Source: Ganoderma boninense | Lineage: Eukaryota; Basidiomycota; Agaricomycetes; Polyporales; Polyporaceae | DNA length: 64,000 nucleotides | Assembly (NCBI GenBank): GCA_002900995.3 | Contig: CM035309.1 | Span: 3,292,389-3,356,388 of the forward strand | Direction of reading: 5' to 3' | Part shown: in pieces, positions 33,601-45,344 of the stretch | How positions within the stretch are numbered: position 1 is the first letter of the stretch | How the letters are laid out: each line of letters starts with the position of its first letter | Program-made: the position numbers and the translations under genes | The notes under the pieces: generated by a model | The model's input: only the letters and a program-made list of their open reading frames with translations | Database searches by the model: none | Told to the model about the DNA's origin: nothing

Positions 33601-34460
33601 ACAAGGTGCGTTCGTGATCTGTTCCTCTCAGTGGTTATAGTCATTGATCTGTCGATCTCTCTCTCGGTGCAGTACGTGGGCGAGAGCGAGCGCGCTGTTC
33701 GGCAAGTGTTCTCGCGGGCGCGCGCATCGTCGCCGTGTGTCGTCTTCTTCGACGAGCTCGATGCGCTCGTCCCCCGCCGCGACGACAGCATGGTGAGTCT
33801 CTCTCATATTCCGTCTCGATCCGGACATGTCACTCATCGCCATCCAACTCCCCCCCCTGGTAGTCCGAGTCCTCCGCCCGCGTCGTGAACACGCTCCTGA
33901 CCGAGCTCGACGGCCTCGACGCCCGCAAAGCGGTCTACGTCATCGCGGCGACGAACCGCCCAGACATGATCGACCCCGCGATGTGCCGCCCCGGCCGCCT
34001 CGACAAGCTGCTGTACGTCGACCTGCCCTCGGCCGCGGAGCGCGTCGAGATCGTGCGCAAGATGACGGTGGGGAAGGTCCCGCTGGGCGGGCCCGCGACG
34101 GCGGTGGGCGGCGGGGACCCGAAGAGGATCCAGCTGCTCATCGAGGACTTGGTCGAGCGCCAGTGCGAGGGGTACAGCGGGGCGGACCTGGCGGCGCTGG
34201 TGAGGGAGGCGGGCGTCGTTGCGCTGAAGAGGACGTTGGGGGCGCTGGATGCGATGGAGGCCGGGGGCGGCGAGGAGCAGCCGGCGGAGGAGAGGGTGCT
34301 GGTGTCGGCAGAGGACTTTGCGCGGGCGCTGGAGAAGGTGCAGCCGAGCGTGTCGGCGGCGCAGAGGCGCAAGTACGAGGCGTTGCGGTCGAAGTTTGCG
34401 GGGTTGCCTGTAAGAGGCGGGAAGGACGAGGATGGGAGGCGTATCGAGGACAAGGTGTAG
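30673..34460 (+). CDS. RIX7: Rix7/NVL-type double AAA+ ATPase
   Basis: Nuclear/nucleolar type II AAA ATPases of this family remodel pre-60S ribosomal particles. Six exons (30673-31239, 32435-32654, 32708-32855, 32906-33605, 33673-33792, 33864-34460) give 783 residues in one open frame. After a low-complexity Ala/Pro/Glu-rich segment, D1 begins [20 protein letters not shown] with Walker A GPPGCGKT, then Walker B LLFIDEID and sensor ATNRPD. The linker includes [16 protein letters not shown]2 has [20 protein letters not shown], a second Walker A GPPGCGKT, Walker [16 protein letters not shown] and the arginine-rich CRPGRLDK. It ends RRIEDKV. The N-terminus (from MEISVRPTT) lacks an obvious family N-terminal domain and may be incomplete. 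Intron 1 is about 1.2 kb because of repeat insertions; the other introns are about 50-70 nt. Confidence 0.9.
31342..31524 (-). mobile_element. TIR-element fragment, inverted copy (a)
   Basis: The reverse complement carries the element core (GCTATGGCCATAG..., then CGACTGTGGTGG, CTTGATGTCCGCTAAGCCGCC and ACCGAGAAA) and its right end (CAGCCATGG...GTCGGCCAGCGGGG). It is internally deleted compared with copies b and c and lies within intron 1 of the Rix7-like gene. Confidence 0.6.
31585..31960 (+). mobile_element. TIR-element copy (b), right end missing
   Basis: It starts with the left terminus ATTCGCCGCCTGGCCGACTG and contains the core GACTATGATGGTCGCTTGG, CCGAGAAAAGTGAGAAAACG and ACACCGCCACGGA. 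It runs to CGGCTACCGAAAACGGATCC, where copy c begins. No transposase is encoded. It is a short non-autonomous (MITE-like) element by structure. Confidence 0.65.
31964..32334 (+). mobile_element. TIR-element copy (c), both ends present
   Basis: About 370 bp. The left end is ATTCACCGCCTGGCTGGCTA. The right end, GTCGGTCAGGCGGGGAAT, is its approximate inverted complement. The interior repeats the core of copy b in direct orientation (GACCCCGCTTGAAGTCTGCT, ACCGAGAGAATTGAGAAAAC, CACCGCCACGGA) and has the middle motif CGGCTGCCGAAACGGTATTC. It is the most complete copy and a good type sequence for the family. Confidence 0.7.
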
Positions 34461-34904
34461 ACGTCGATGCCTCCTTCTATGTTCCAAATAATGAAGGTTG
34501 ATTGGAAACGCTCTTCTCCTCGCTGCTGCGCGGATTTTATGCCAGAGCTCAGGGCCATCACGAATGAGACACTGCTGGAGGGTCAACCAGAGCGACAATG
34601 AACAAGGGAATCCATGTCACGTACGATGACGACCTCAACCGCGATGAGTGCAATAATGATGAGTTCCATGCTGTGTGCAGTCGTCTATGGAGCATAGAAG
34701 AAACGTAAATGCAAGAAAATTGTAGGGTGGCTTTATGGACGCACCTCTGTTAAGAGCTCTCTCAAGACAGATACCATCTGACCATGGTACATTGGTCAAT
34801 TCGAACATATCTTGAAGTTGTGCGCGCTCACCTCTGCAGCATAAGTGATCTTGTCGTTGACAGACCGAATACGAGCCCTCATGTCGAGTGCATTGCTGAG
34901 AGAG
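34461..34904. other. 3' flank of the Rix7-like gene
   Basis: No gene was recognised. It contains the 3' flanks of the convergent Rix7-like gene and the oxidoreductase pseudogene. Confidence 0.4.
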
Positions 34905-35394
34905 TTAAAGTAACCTGGTTATCGTTGAGCGACGTGGTGTGCTAGATCCATGTGTTTCAAGTACCTTCAAGCCCGAGTTCCGACCAATAAAAGCCGGGCG
35001 TATCTGTGTCGGAACCGCAAGAGCTTCTCCAGCTTCACGACAATAGCCCTCCTTCCCAGACCAGGCTTCCCGGTCTTTTGCAGAGCTTGCGGGAGTAAAG
35101 AGACCGACGAGAGATAATGATCTAGCGAGGTCTCCAGCCCAGACAGCGCAGTGGACCGCGAAAGAGCCTGGGGGAACGCACCGCCGGTCCTCGTTGAACG
35201 TATTAGAACCACGCACCATGGTACGCATTCGAGCCAGAAAATGACCTTGGTATCTTGTGCTTTTGTGCATACCGGTCACCCCGTTGCTTTTTCCTGCAAG
35301 CGACGGCCGTGCCGACGACGTCAGGATGAGTGCCCGCCGGTTTGAGGAGGGCGATGCGGGCAGCTCCAAGGATGCCAAATCGGAGAGCGGTCAT
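34905..35394 (-). pseudogene. truncated Gfo/Idh/MocA-family oxidoreductase
   Basis: From the ATG at 35394 the translation is MTALRFGILGAARIALLKPA then GTHPDVVGTAVACR, the Rossmann nucleotide-binding start (GxxGAA) of dihydrodiol-dehydrogenase-like oxidoreductases. Another frame continues RYAQKHKIPRSFSGSNAYHG, which fits the family's next helix and strand. After that only scrambled, frame-broken similarity remains (about 34970-35100). The catalytic EKP motif and the C-terminal sheet are absent. The 5' third of a gene of about 370 residues is thus preserved and the rest lost. It lies between the Rix7-like gene and PPE1. Confidence 0.6.
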
Positions 35395-36165
35395 GGTCTC
35401 TGATAATCCGAACTACGGTGCACCGTCCGCCAGATTCCGGCTTGTTGTTTCCCTGGAAACCGAAAGAGGACAGGCTGGAGGGAATAAGGATGGTAGATCG
35501 TGTGGTTGAGCTGGAAGACGCACCTTCAAGGCACCGAATCAAACCTTGGCTGACTTCGACGTACCTTTGAAACCCGTTGCGAAAAAGGACTACAAAGACT
35601 GGGACTAAGGCGCAACTCTGACTGAGAAAGGGTCCACGCATACTTATTATATGTGGGCAAGCACGATCCATATCCATCTGGCCATGTGCTCCAGTTCTCG
35701 CGGTCTCTCTCGAGTCGGTGTTTCCGAGCAGTGCAACCCTAATCCAAAGGTCTACGAGGAGTCAGTCTATACGATTATTATGGCCGCCTCCATACACGGC
35801 CGGGCTAACTTACATATGCTATAATTCTATAGTGCGTCGTATAAGTACCGTCCTCCTCAGGGCATACGATCTATCCTACCTTCTCCCCTCCCAAGGACGA
35901 GCAGACAACGTACAGAGCACATAACTCAAGTACTCGCAGAGATTAAGCGCAGCTAAGGATGGAGATTAGATAAGATGCGGATGCGAGACCCCTCACCGTC
36001 CAGGCCAACCTGTTCAGCCACCACGAGGACCTGTTAGAATCTCTCATCTTCCTGCTCTGAAGAGGTCTCTAGAGAGTCTGTGCAACGACATATACACCCA
36101 TCATCCATCTGGCAATCCTTACAACCCCTCTACAATAATACCCGAACACTAGCGATATCCGCTGA
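35395..36165. other. spacer upstream of PPE1
   Basis: Open frames under 120 codons with no family resemblance. It probably contains the PPE1 promoter; the sequence close to the ATG is AT-rich with no single clear TATA box. Confidence 0.4.
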
Positions 36166-37767
36166 ATGTCCGATCTGTATCGCTCCGCCCTCCAAGCCCG
36201 GTTTGCGAAAGCGCCCCAGCTTCCTCCATTGCCAGGAGAAGAGGATGAAGAGGATGAAGGGGCAGACTCCGTAGGTTCACTTCCAACTGGTATGGGGCCT
36301 CCAGCAGCGTGAGTACTTCTGCCCCCACTCCACCGGTCCCCGCTGCTCATGGAGGCTCGTGAGTCGTGTAGCCCCTCTCGGACACCACGACCTACCCAAA
36401 AACATGTCCCGAATCCTTCTTTAGCTCCTATATCTGCCTCTGGATTCTTCGATCAGGCAATGCAGGTTACAGGGCCACATCTGGAGCTCGACATCAGGGC
36501 GTATTACACGCCACCGAAGTTCGAGGATGGAACGGTCATGATCTGCCACCACGGCGCCGGCTACTCCGGCCTTTCATTCGCGTGCGTGGCGAAGGAGGTG
36601 ACAGACATGAGCCGGGGCGAGTGCGGGGTGCTGTCGTATGATTGCCGTGGGCACGGTACGTCGACGTCAGCGGGAGCACACTCACATGCATGGAGCAGTC
36701 CTCATTCGTCCCAGGGAGAACGAAGACCCTCGCCAACCCGGAGGAAGAAAACCTGGGTGTGGACGTCCTCACTGCGGACCTCGTTAATCTCGTTCGCACC
36801 GTCTTCCCGGACGTCGAAACCGCGCCTTCCCTTCTGGTGAGCAAATGCCACTTTGAGGGGCGCGGCCGCTCACGCCCTGTTAGCTGGTCGGCCACAGTTT
36901 AGGGGGCTCCGTGTGTGTCCGTGCATGCCCGCTCCTCCAGCAGCACCAGTATCGAATTTCAGGCGTGTGCGTAATCGACGTCGTAGAAGGTTTACAGTCC
37001 GTCTCTGCGATCGCGGGATGTCTCGCTAATTACGTGTTCCCGCACTCAGAGTTCACACTCGATGCCCTCCCGCTCATGCACAGTCTCCTCAATGCACGAC
37101 CAGAAGGGTTTGACAGCCCCGAAGAAGCGATCGAGTGGCAGTGAGTGGGGCCGCATCACTTAATTTACGGCGTTCTAGCGGCTCATCGTCGCGGCATCTC
37201 CCCTAGCGTGCGCACGCACACGATTCGCAACCCGACTTCCGCGAGAGTGTCTGTCCCCGCCATCCTCGTGCCGGCCCCCGAAGGCGCGCCCCCGAGCGTG
37301 CCTGCGTACCTCTGGCGAACGCCGCTCCGCTCGACAGCCCCGTACTGGAACAGTAGGTCGAGCGCCGCTATACCTCCGCCGCGCTTGATGAGTGCTAAAC
37401 GATGGGTGTGTTCGGCGCATGGATCGTCGCAGGCTGGTTCACAGGCTTGTCTGGCAAATTTCTGGCCGCGCGCACAGCGCGCATGCTCGTCCTGGCGGGC
37501 ACGGAGCGCCTCGACAAGGAGCTCATGATCGGACAGATGCAAGGGAAGTTCCAGCTCGTGGTGATTCCCAACGTGGGGCACATGGTGCACGAGGTGCGTG
37601 GCGGGCGGACGGAGCGCGTCCCGCGAAGCGGGGAACCTCGAGCGGAAGCGTTGACAGTTTCATTGTCGGCACAGGATGACCCTACGCGGATGGCGGACGT
37701 GCTGGTCGAGTTTTGGCGACGGAACGAGCGGGTGGTCGTCGGGGTCAAGAAGGTCGGCGAGCTGTAA
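36166..37767 (+). CDS. PPE1: protein phosphatase methylesterase 1
   Basis: This alpha/beta-hydrolase removes the C-terminal methyl ester from the catalytic subunit of PP2A. From 36166 it reads MSDLYRSALQARFAKAPQLP, an acidic stretch (PGEEDEEDEGAD), then DIRAYYTPP and VMICHHGAGYSGLSFACVAK, the family's oxyanion region, and YDCRGHG. The next exon is KTLANPEEENLGVDVLTADL. The nucleophile elbow LVGHSLGGSV is at about 36885-36915. Then come GVCVIDVVEG, RPEGFDSPEEAIEW|HVRTHTIRNP with an intron to 37206, and the GWFTGLSGKFLAARTARMLV exon. The acid/His end is PNVGHMVHEDDPTRMADVLV and the stop is 37765-37767. The reading is consistent across about seven introns. It matches full length for the family. 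Confidence 0.9.
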
Positions 37768-38901
37768 GGGGTAGCGACAGCTGCCCCGCAAGGTTTGCTG
37801 TGGGGACGGAACAGAAGTCGGATGGAACGGTCGGATGCAAATCCTTATCCCTCTGTATCGAGCATGACTAAGGATCGCAATGCAGTAGAAATGTTTGACA
37901 CTAGATTGTCGTGCCAAGGTCACAGCCCACCTTGAGGCCGGTGTTCGGCCAATGTTATCAGATGCCACGACGCCGTTCGTCCACCAGCATACGCCGAACA
38001 TATGATATATGGACGTCCTTAGTTTCGAGCGTTCGTGTTCATGTCAGTGGAATGGAAAACAGGGTGTCCGTCCCTCGGATCCCCGTCAAATATTAAACCT
38101 CGCCAATGATTGGACCAAAGTGACCGATGCATCTTAAGCTTATGCGAGGGCTTGTACAGCCAGGAACATTGGCTATTCCTTACTTGTGAAGTCTCGACGC
38201 TTGTTGCCACATCGTCAAATGCCCAGGCCGGTGAGAACGGCACTAGTATGGGAAGATGGCGGGGTTCAATGAAATGGCAATTCGAGCTCATTTGACCCCA
38301 TGTTCAAAGTCCTTGAATATTAGTTGGCGAGGGGAGCTCCCCTGATTAGTGTCGTTATTAAAAATGGTATACTAAGGCTAGAAGGATTCTGTCGACGTCA
38401 ACACATCCGGGCCCATACGTAATGTCACATCGCAGTAAGTCCTTGCCAGGGTCACCGTCAATCCACCTCGATGCCCACATGCCATGTCTGGTCTATCCGC
38501 TACAACTCCGTGCGACGCGTGGGACAATGGTGTGGATGTGCGAGCGCGTCAGTGCACTTGAGTCGTGCCGCGAGATGTTGCGGCGTGGCCATCGATTGGT
38601 TTCTATTCATCAGCGAAGACATATTAGCGAAATGCATGGCAAAACTGAAAGCAGCGGAAAGCATAGCGAAGACGATTGTACTTAATGCAAGGCAGTACGC
38701 AATGAGTATGTAATGTTGCTGTCCAGTCCATCCGGTGTGAAGGGAAACACGAGGACGAGGGCGTTCCGTCGGCATGTGCGGGCAGCTCAACTGCCTGCTC
38801 ACCGCGGGATGAACCCCGTCCCAATCTAAGAGGCATCTCATACAACGCAAGCGGACCCCGGATCACGAACCCGCGCCCAGACGTCCGGCAGCCAAGCCAC
38901 A
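37768..38901. other. 1.1-kb spacer, no gene recognised
   Basis: Downstream of PPE1 and downstream of the convergent FAD monooxygenase. Short frames on both strands only; no repeats or RNA genes seen. Confidence 0.5.
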
Positions 38902-41036
38902 CTACGCTTCCTCGTCCTCAGTCGAACTAACCTGCACGCTCATCGCCCCGAAGTTCAGAAACGGCGCAGGGTTGTGGGCCGCATCCTCCCCTTCTTCGCC
39001 CTCGCCGTCCTTCTGGCCGATGGCGCGCTCGCGGAGGAGCCCCCACTGGACCCACCAGTCGTCCGCCTCGTCCTCGCAGTCGTACCCGAAGATCTCGCGG
39101 ATCTCGGCCCAGAGCCCGCTCGCCTCGCCGCCGGCCTCAAGCACGTTGACACCCTGCTGCCCGAGCATGCGCATGCCTGCGTCGCGCTGGCGCGAGGCGT
39201 CGCAGTCCGCCATCGCCATGAAGAACGCGTTCCCGAACTCGGACGCGCGCACGCTGCGTGTGCGCCCCTGTCGCAGCTCCTGAAACGCGTACAGGAACGA
39301 CTCGATCTGGCGCTCCTCGGTCAGGTGCGAAAAGAGCTTCGCGAGCACGGCGCCGTCCTCGACGGCCATCGCAGTCGCTTGGATCGTTCCGGGCTGAGGA
39401 CGGGACGCATGATGTCAGCGGTGAATGCCAGGAACGGTGCCGGGTGGCGACACTTACGGGGAAGGGGTGCGCCGCCTCGCCGATAAGCACTAAGCGTCCC
39501 TCGTCCTCTACCCAGTCTTCGAGGTCGGTGTTCTCGCGGATCGTTATTCGGGTGGCTTTCGATGCGTGCTTGGTGAGTTCGCGTAGTCTGCGGAGAGTCA
39601 TGGAACACGGAGGCACTTAGTTTGAGGGCCGGATTACAGTGAAGTGAAGTGAAGTGAGTGTACTGACCGATAATCCAATGTTTCCGATACTGATGCGACT
39701 GAAACTGACGGTGCGTCCCCGAACTTGCCCTCCGCTGCCTCATCCGGACCATAGAATTGACACGCGAGATCCTTTCCTCCATGCTGTGCCAAGATTAGAG
39801 GTCAGAGGGCGATGGCGACCTGAATATGCCACACGCACCACAGGGAATCCGAGGACTGCACGGTTGTCGCCAAACGCTACAAGCACGCCGTTCTGGGGAC
39901 GGCGCACGTCAACAGCCCGTCCGCCACGTTCCTGTAAGAAACAGGGCACTCACCTTCTCCGTCACCCCTACAAGGTGCTTCGGCAAATAGTCACTGGAGA
40001 CGATGGTGCTGTCGGCACATCGTATATCAAGCATCAGCGGTTGCAAACGTGTAGGGCCCAGAGCGGGGATGAGAGTTGACGCACTCGTAGAGAGCCAAGC
40101 CCGTCGGTGTGCCCCCGGCTTTCTGGCCGGTGACTGCGGCACGACAGGGTCCGTACTCGCCGTCGGCACCAACGAGGACATCGGCCGATAACGTTGTCCC
40201 TGACGACAATGTCACCTCGCGCTCCTCTGTGTCCAGGTCTACCACCTCCGCATTGAATTCTACTTCGGCGCCTGCGCGTGTTGCTGCGTCGTACAAGATG
40301 TCGTAAAGCTCCGCGTGCTGTGATCCGATATGAGCTCGGATAGTAGGGCGCAGGGGAAGCCACGGGTAGCTGGAGGAGGCGAGAACGCACCGTGAGCAAC
40401 ATGAAGACACCTCTTGTCTCTCGCAGCAAGTCCTGTGCCCATACTTGTCGACCGAGGTAGTCGCCGTCCTCGTCTAACTCGCAATGACGCGCAAGTGTGA
40501 GGAATGAGGTCGTCGGCACGAGACCAATGAACGCTCACATTTCGCGAATTCGATACAGTGTGATATTAGTGCCTTCTGTTTCAGTGGCTCGTAGAGGTCC
40601 CAGTGGAAGAAAATCTTGGTGAGGTTTGGTGGTAGTCGAATGCCGCTTTCCCCGCGCTGTTGACGGGAAAGGCAGTCAGACGCCGGTGACCAAGATGTTG
40701 AGGATGTGCATTGTGGGCATACGAGAAGAACCACGTACCGCAGCCTGTCTGCTCGTCCTCTCTAATACTTTCACACGATGGCCAACCCTCCTCAGCGCGA
40801 GGGCGCAAGAGAGTCCGGCGATTCCTAAGTAAGTCGCCGCAAGGTGTCAAGATATACGATCAAATGGAGCTGGAATAGGGTGACGAAAGGTACAACGTAC
40901 CTCCTCCGATTATCAAAAAACTGATCGGGAGGCGGGCTTGTGTTGGACGTGTTGAGGACTAGTGAAGACGGCGTGTTGGCGCACGGGATCCGCAAGGGAG
41001 GGCGCACATGACGTACCTCGGCGCGGTCGGAAGCCA
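38902..41036 (-). CDS. FAD-dependent aromatic-type monooxygenase
   Basis: Group A flavin monooxygenase (salicylate/p-hydroxybenzoate hydroxylase-like). With the first intron spliced to the acceptor in ACTAG, the N-terminus is MASDRAESSTRPTQARLPIS then FLIIGGGIAGLSCALALRRV, the GxGxxG FAD fold, ending in KVLER. Other exons are GIRLPPNLTKIFFHWD, GRQVWAQDLLRETRGVFML, SQHAELYDILYDAATRAGAE, the DG motif LSADVLVGADGEYGPCRAAV, SDYLPKHLVG, NGVLVAFGDNRAVLGFPV and the second FAD motif GRLVLIGEAAHPFPPGTIQA. The usual Asp of GDAAHP is Glu here. A C-terminal acidic tail ends TEDEEA. No other biosynthetic genes adjoin it, so its substrate cannot be inferred. A role in aromatic catabolism is a general possibility in wood-decay fungi. 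Confidence 0.85.
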
Positions 41037-42961
41037 TGATGTTGAGCAAGAGGGGGAGCAAGGCGAGGTAAAGTGGGTAGCAGGAGCGCGGTGAGGGGAA
41101 GATATATCATGTTGCACGTTGCACCCGCCTAAACGGAAACGGAGATGCGGCGGGCCAAAACAGATCTGTAGTCATGACGGAGGCTTCGCTTGGGTGGTAG
41201 GGTTTCAGAGTCAGGGCCGTTCACGCACCCGTCACCTGGCCAGTGGGGTCGTGGCCAGAAGGCGTGAGGCATCCGAAATGGCCTGGGTGTGTGTCCTTCC
41301 CTTCGCGTGGGCCTTTGCGCGCGGCGCGACTAGTACGGCTTGAGTACTTACGGCTGTCGAAAGTTCAGGCAGCACTTGGATTTAGAGGGCAGCTGGGTCC
41401 CGACAGGACAACCCGCCGGGGAGGCTTTCAGTCATCCAAATTGGGCCACGGGGCACTAAAATCGGGGCACGAAATTGCGGAAGTGACCGCGAGCCCTCTG
41501 ATCCGTAGCGACAGCGCTTAATGAAATATTCGGGTTGATCCCGCGACGCAGAAAGTGCTCCCGAGCCCGAAACGCGGACGTCCACCTTCCCCCGCGGTTT
41601 GCGTTCACGGAGGGAGGGAGATGCACTGTTGGGGTCTGTAGGCGTCGCGAAGTCCGAGTTGTGGCCCAGAGCCCAAGTTGTTGGACCACAGCGACGAGCT
41701 TCTGCTTCTACTTCTGCTGATCCCCGGAGAGAAGCTCTCGCGCCCAAATTGACGGTTTGACAGGGTTTGCGGGTGGCCGTGAGAAGGTGCGCAGCCGCAG
41801 CCGAGCTGTCGAGACCTGGGCCTGACGTCGGGACCAAGTGGCCCAGACTGGACAGGGCAGAACTCCATGCCCAAGGTCATCGGCGACTCGTGGAAGGTCG
41901 GGATTGTTGTGACAGCAATGGACAGCGTCGTCAGGCTGGAACATCTATGGGGTGTTTAAAAACACGTAGCGAGGTCAAGGCAAAATTTCAGACACTTGGT
42001 GGGCAAACAGTGAACCCAAAGACGAACGGCATCACTGACCGTTCGTTGAACGACGGAGACTCGTCTCGTCGCGCGTCCACTAGAGTAGCAGAATCTAGCG
42101 ATGTCATCTGAGACGATAATACTGAGAGGTCCTCGTGTCGCGCGCAGCGAAAAGTGCTCCTTTCGCATCGGGCTCTCGGGCTGCGCAAAACGCAGGTGGA
42201 TGGACTATTGCGCATTATGTTGTGGGTTCTCGGAATAGCGGCGTCTGAACGGTTTGACGTATGTCACCGGGATGCCACGAGCCTGCAGAAGATTCAATGA
42301 AGCGATTACCAATAGCGCAAAAAACCGAATGTCTATGTGCTTACCATGTGCGGCGCACTAGCAAGACATTCCCACAGACATGACATGGGAGCGGTATGTC
42401 AGTGTTTAGCATGGGAGTGCGCTGACTAGTAGGTGCGAATTGGATGCGAATCTTGAAGCTTGAATTACAACAAGGTGAAGGCTATGATTGTGTAGGTCAG
42501 CAGGACAAGGAAGCACACAACACCGTTCGCAGCTACCACTTATGGGGATCAGACATATTGGAAAAGCATCAGCAACAGAATCGAGAAGACGCGTGGCGTC
42601 GGATGGATGAGTTCGGGAGGTATTAAGGAAAGCAGACGTATAGAAGCAAAGGGAATGATGATAGGCCAGCAGTATTTACTTCGCGGAGCAAGCGGATTGT
42701 ATCAAAAGACGCGACGCTCAAGCCCCGGGAGAGATATCGTTGACAGTCGGGACAAGAAGTAGGAGAAGGGAAGAAGCATAACGGACGGCGGAGGATCGCT
42801 GTGGCCAGGAACCAGAAAGGGCAGGTATGACCGCTCGCGCTGGACACGCACGCCCACACGGCCTCAGATCCCAACCTTCGCGGCTCATTATGAAGAGCGA
42901 AGCGGCGGGGAACCCTGTGAGAAGCCGTGATAGTCGAGCCGTATGCGGAACTCTGGTGGCC
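41037..42961. other. 1.9-kb spacer, no gene recognised
   Basis: The 41.2-41.9 kb part is GC-rich with overlapping open frames on both strands (largest minus 41382-41837) but the translations are Gly/Arg/Pro-rich and resemble no family. The 42.1-42.9 kb part is AT-richer with nothing recognisable. No terminal repeats were found around it. Confidence 0.45.
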
Positions 42962-44531
42962 TCAATCCGACATCCTCTGCACCATGTACCGCTCCCATGA
43001 CGGGTATTGGAACGTGTTCTGCCCCGTGGGCCCCCGCGCGATACCGGCACTGCAAGAGCCGGGCAGCTTGCTCATCCGCATGCCGGCGGACGCGGCCTCC
43101 TCCGGGAAGTGGGCGGGGATGTCGAGAGTGACGGGAAGGAAGGAGATCTTCAGCTTGCGGCTGTCCGTCTGGATGGGCGCGAACGGCAGAGGGAGCGGAG
43201 GATCGAGTGTGGGAATCCAGCAGGAATACGAGGAAGTCGCGGTACCGGACGGAGAAGAAGCGGCGACAGACGAGGAGCACGATGCGGCGGATTCGTCTGC
43301 CGCGAGAGAATCGGTGGGGCAGAGAGCCCGGATCTCCGCGACGGCTTCCGCGTTTGAGGGCTGCAGACGAAGCACCTCCCTCAGATCTGTGGTTTTGTAA
43401 GCTCTGTGCCAGACCGGAGGTGAGAGCAGGCCTACCTTTCAGGGCGTCTTCTACTCGACCTTGAGCTTTTCGCGACTGGGCCCTTCGCCAGTGCCCTTTG
43501 ACACTGCTGTGTTGACCGAGCGCGACATCGCACGCGTGTTCGGCTTCCACGAAGCTAGATCAACCACGTCAGCAAAGGGTCCAGAGAGCAGCGTGTTACG
43601 TACTTGTTGGCCTTCAGATACGCCGCCGCGAGGTTGAGCTGATAGTGCGGCAACTCCGGCTCGATCCGATACGCATCGTTGTAGTGTCTGATCGCGTGCG
43701 CATAATCTCCTTTCTTGAAAGCGAGGTTTCCCTTTTCCTTCTTTCAGCATCCGAACTCAGTTCGGGGAATTGCGTGCACGGCACCTTTTCTTTCTCTCGC
43801 TCGGAACACATGTACCTCCACTGCGTGAGTTCCCCGGCAGTCATGTCGTTATCGTCCGCTGACTCCGGGTCTCTTTGCGCGTCATGTAGATTAACATTGA
43901 CGTCTACGGTCCACAGATCTTCCTCCTCCTCCGTGGCCCACCCACCCACACCAGCACCTGTCGCGCCCATCATTTAGCATCCAACACTATGCATCCAATC
44001 GCAAAAAATAACAATAACGTGAGAGAAATGAAGACACGCACCTCGTCCATCCCACTCCCGTTCCTTGCCCGCACGCACCCCGCCCTCCTCCTCGTCAGCA
44101 CGCACTGTGGGCTCGCAGACCTCGCCGAGGTGATCCATCGAGCACCCGCACTCGCACCACTTCCCCACCAGCTTCTGCCGGAGCACGAGCCCGTAGCCGC
44201 CCACATTGAACTCCTGCGCGACACGCCACATCGTGTTGCACGCGCGGTCGTAGCTCTCGCGCACGCGTGCCTTCCACTCCCTGTCGTTCGCCTTGTTGCT
44301 CGCACGCGCGGCCTTTGCGAGGGTCTTCAACGCCTCCGTCGGCGGGCCGAGGGAAGGCGGTTTTGCGAAGCGGGGCGAGTGCTGTGCCTCGAGCGACCCG
44401 AGGTGCTCCTGGAGCGCGTCGTAGTATGGGAGGAGCTGCCAGGAGTGAAGGCCGCGCCGCTCGCAGATCGGGATGCCGTTCGATTTGGCCTGGACGGAGA
44501 GGTGGGTGTCAGCTGATGAAGAGCAGATCAT
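42962..44531 (-). CDS. TPR-repeat protein (co-chaperone-like)
   Basis: Exons join in frame. The N-terminal region starts at 44531 and includes GIPICERRGLHSWQLLPYYD and WRVAQEFNVGGYGLVLRQKL then VGKWCECGCSMDHLGEVCEP. After an intron (acceptor GCGACAG) comes GAGVGGWATEEEEDLWTVDV, then EREKEK|KEKGNLAFKKGDYA followed by HAIRHYNDAYRIEPELPHYQ and LNLAAAYLKANN, two TPR helices pairs. The next part is EAEHACDVALGQHSSVKGHW then RRAQSRKAQGRVEDALK|DL, the third TPR. The C-terminal domain (ISFLPVTLDIPAHFP...) is unassigned and ends YMVQRMSD. The K-x-N/R carboxylate-clamp-like residues in the TPRs suggest an Hsp90/Hsp70 partner (inference). A further 5' exon at 44620-44683 (MCSGSLPQWHSIDSQTVSRI) may belong to it but does not join in frame. 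Confidence 0.7.
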
Positions 44532-45344
44532 ACAAAAACAAGAAGGCTATTATTGTGTATCTCATGCCCGACCCAAGACGGTGCGCGCGTAGAAAAGACT
44601 AAGGGAGGGCTAGTTCCTCACGCAATGCGCGAGACCGTCTGGGAGTCGATTGAATGCCACTGTGGTAATGATCCGGAACACATATGGACTGGGATAGAAG
44701 AATTGGAAACGGGAAGGTAGAGTCGAGTTCAACTTGTCGGCTGGGTTAGGTATGTTATAGACTACTGCGGCTTCCTTTCAATCCCTTGAATCACAGTGCG
44801 GTTCAGGAGAGTTGGTGTATGGATGGAGTTTGATTTCGGTCTTCAGGGGGGACGCAACACGACCAAACGTGAACTACTCCTTCGTCTATGGGAATTCTGC
44901 GGACACGGCTAGGTCTGCCACGCGATACGACGGATCGCCTACGACCCTCGACGTAGGCGCTTTGACACTCAGTTAGTGCCAGCGGTGTCTGGTAAAAGAG
45001 GGTATGCTTCCAGACCCCGCGCGCCCGCGCTGCGTACAAGCACGCTCCAACCTTCGCCATTGCAGACAGCAGCAGGCATGTGCGAAATTGATGGACGCTG
45101 ATACTGCACCACTGGTACCCTGCTTCGGGCCAGCTCGGATAGCATCAGGATGCAGCATAATACTCGGCCCATATGTTACCAGGCCAATAACCATGCATAT
45201 ATGCGAGGTAAAACCGTTCACTTAGAACAACTTGCAAGGTCGACTAGAGCCATTCCGATAGAGGATCAAGGAGGCTTGAATGAGGGTAGTGGAAACATGA
45301 ACATGCAGACACGAAACACGCGCAACGAGTTCTGTGTCTAGATA
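44532..45344. other. spacer with possible 5' exon of the TPR gene
   Basis: The minus-strand ATG at 44683 opens a short coding-like exon followed by GTGAGG. Otherwise no gene is seen. Confidence 0.35.
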
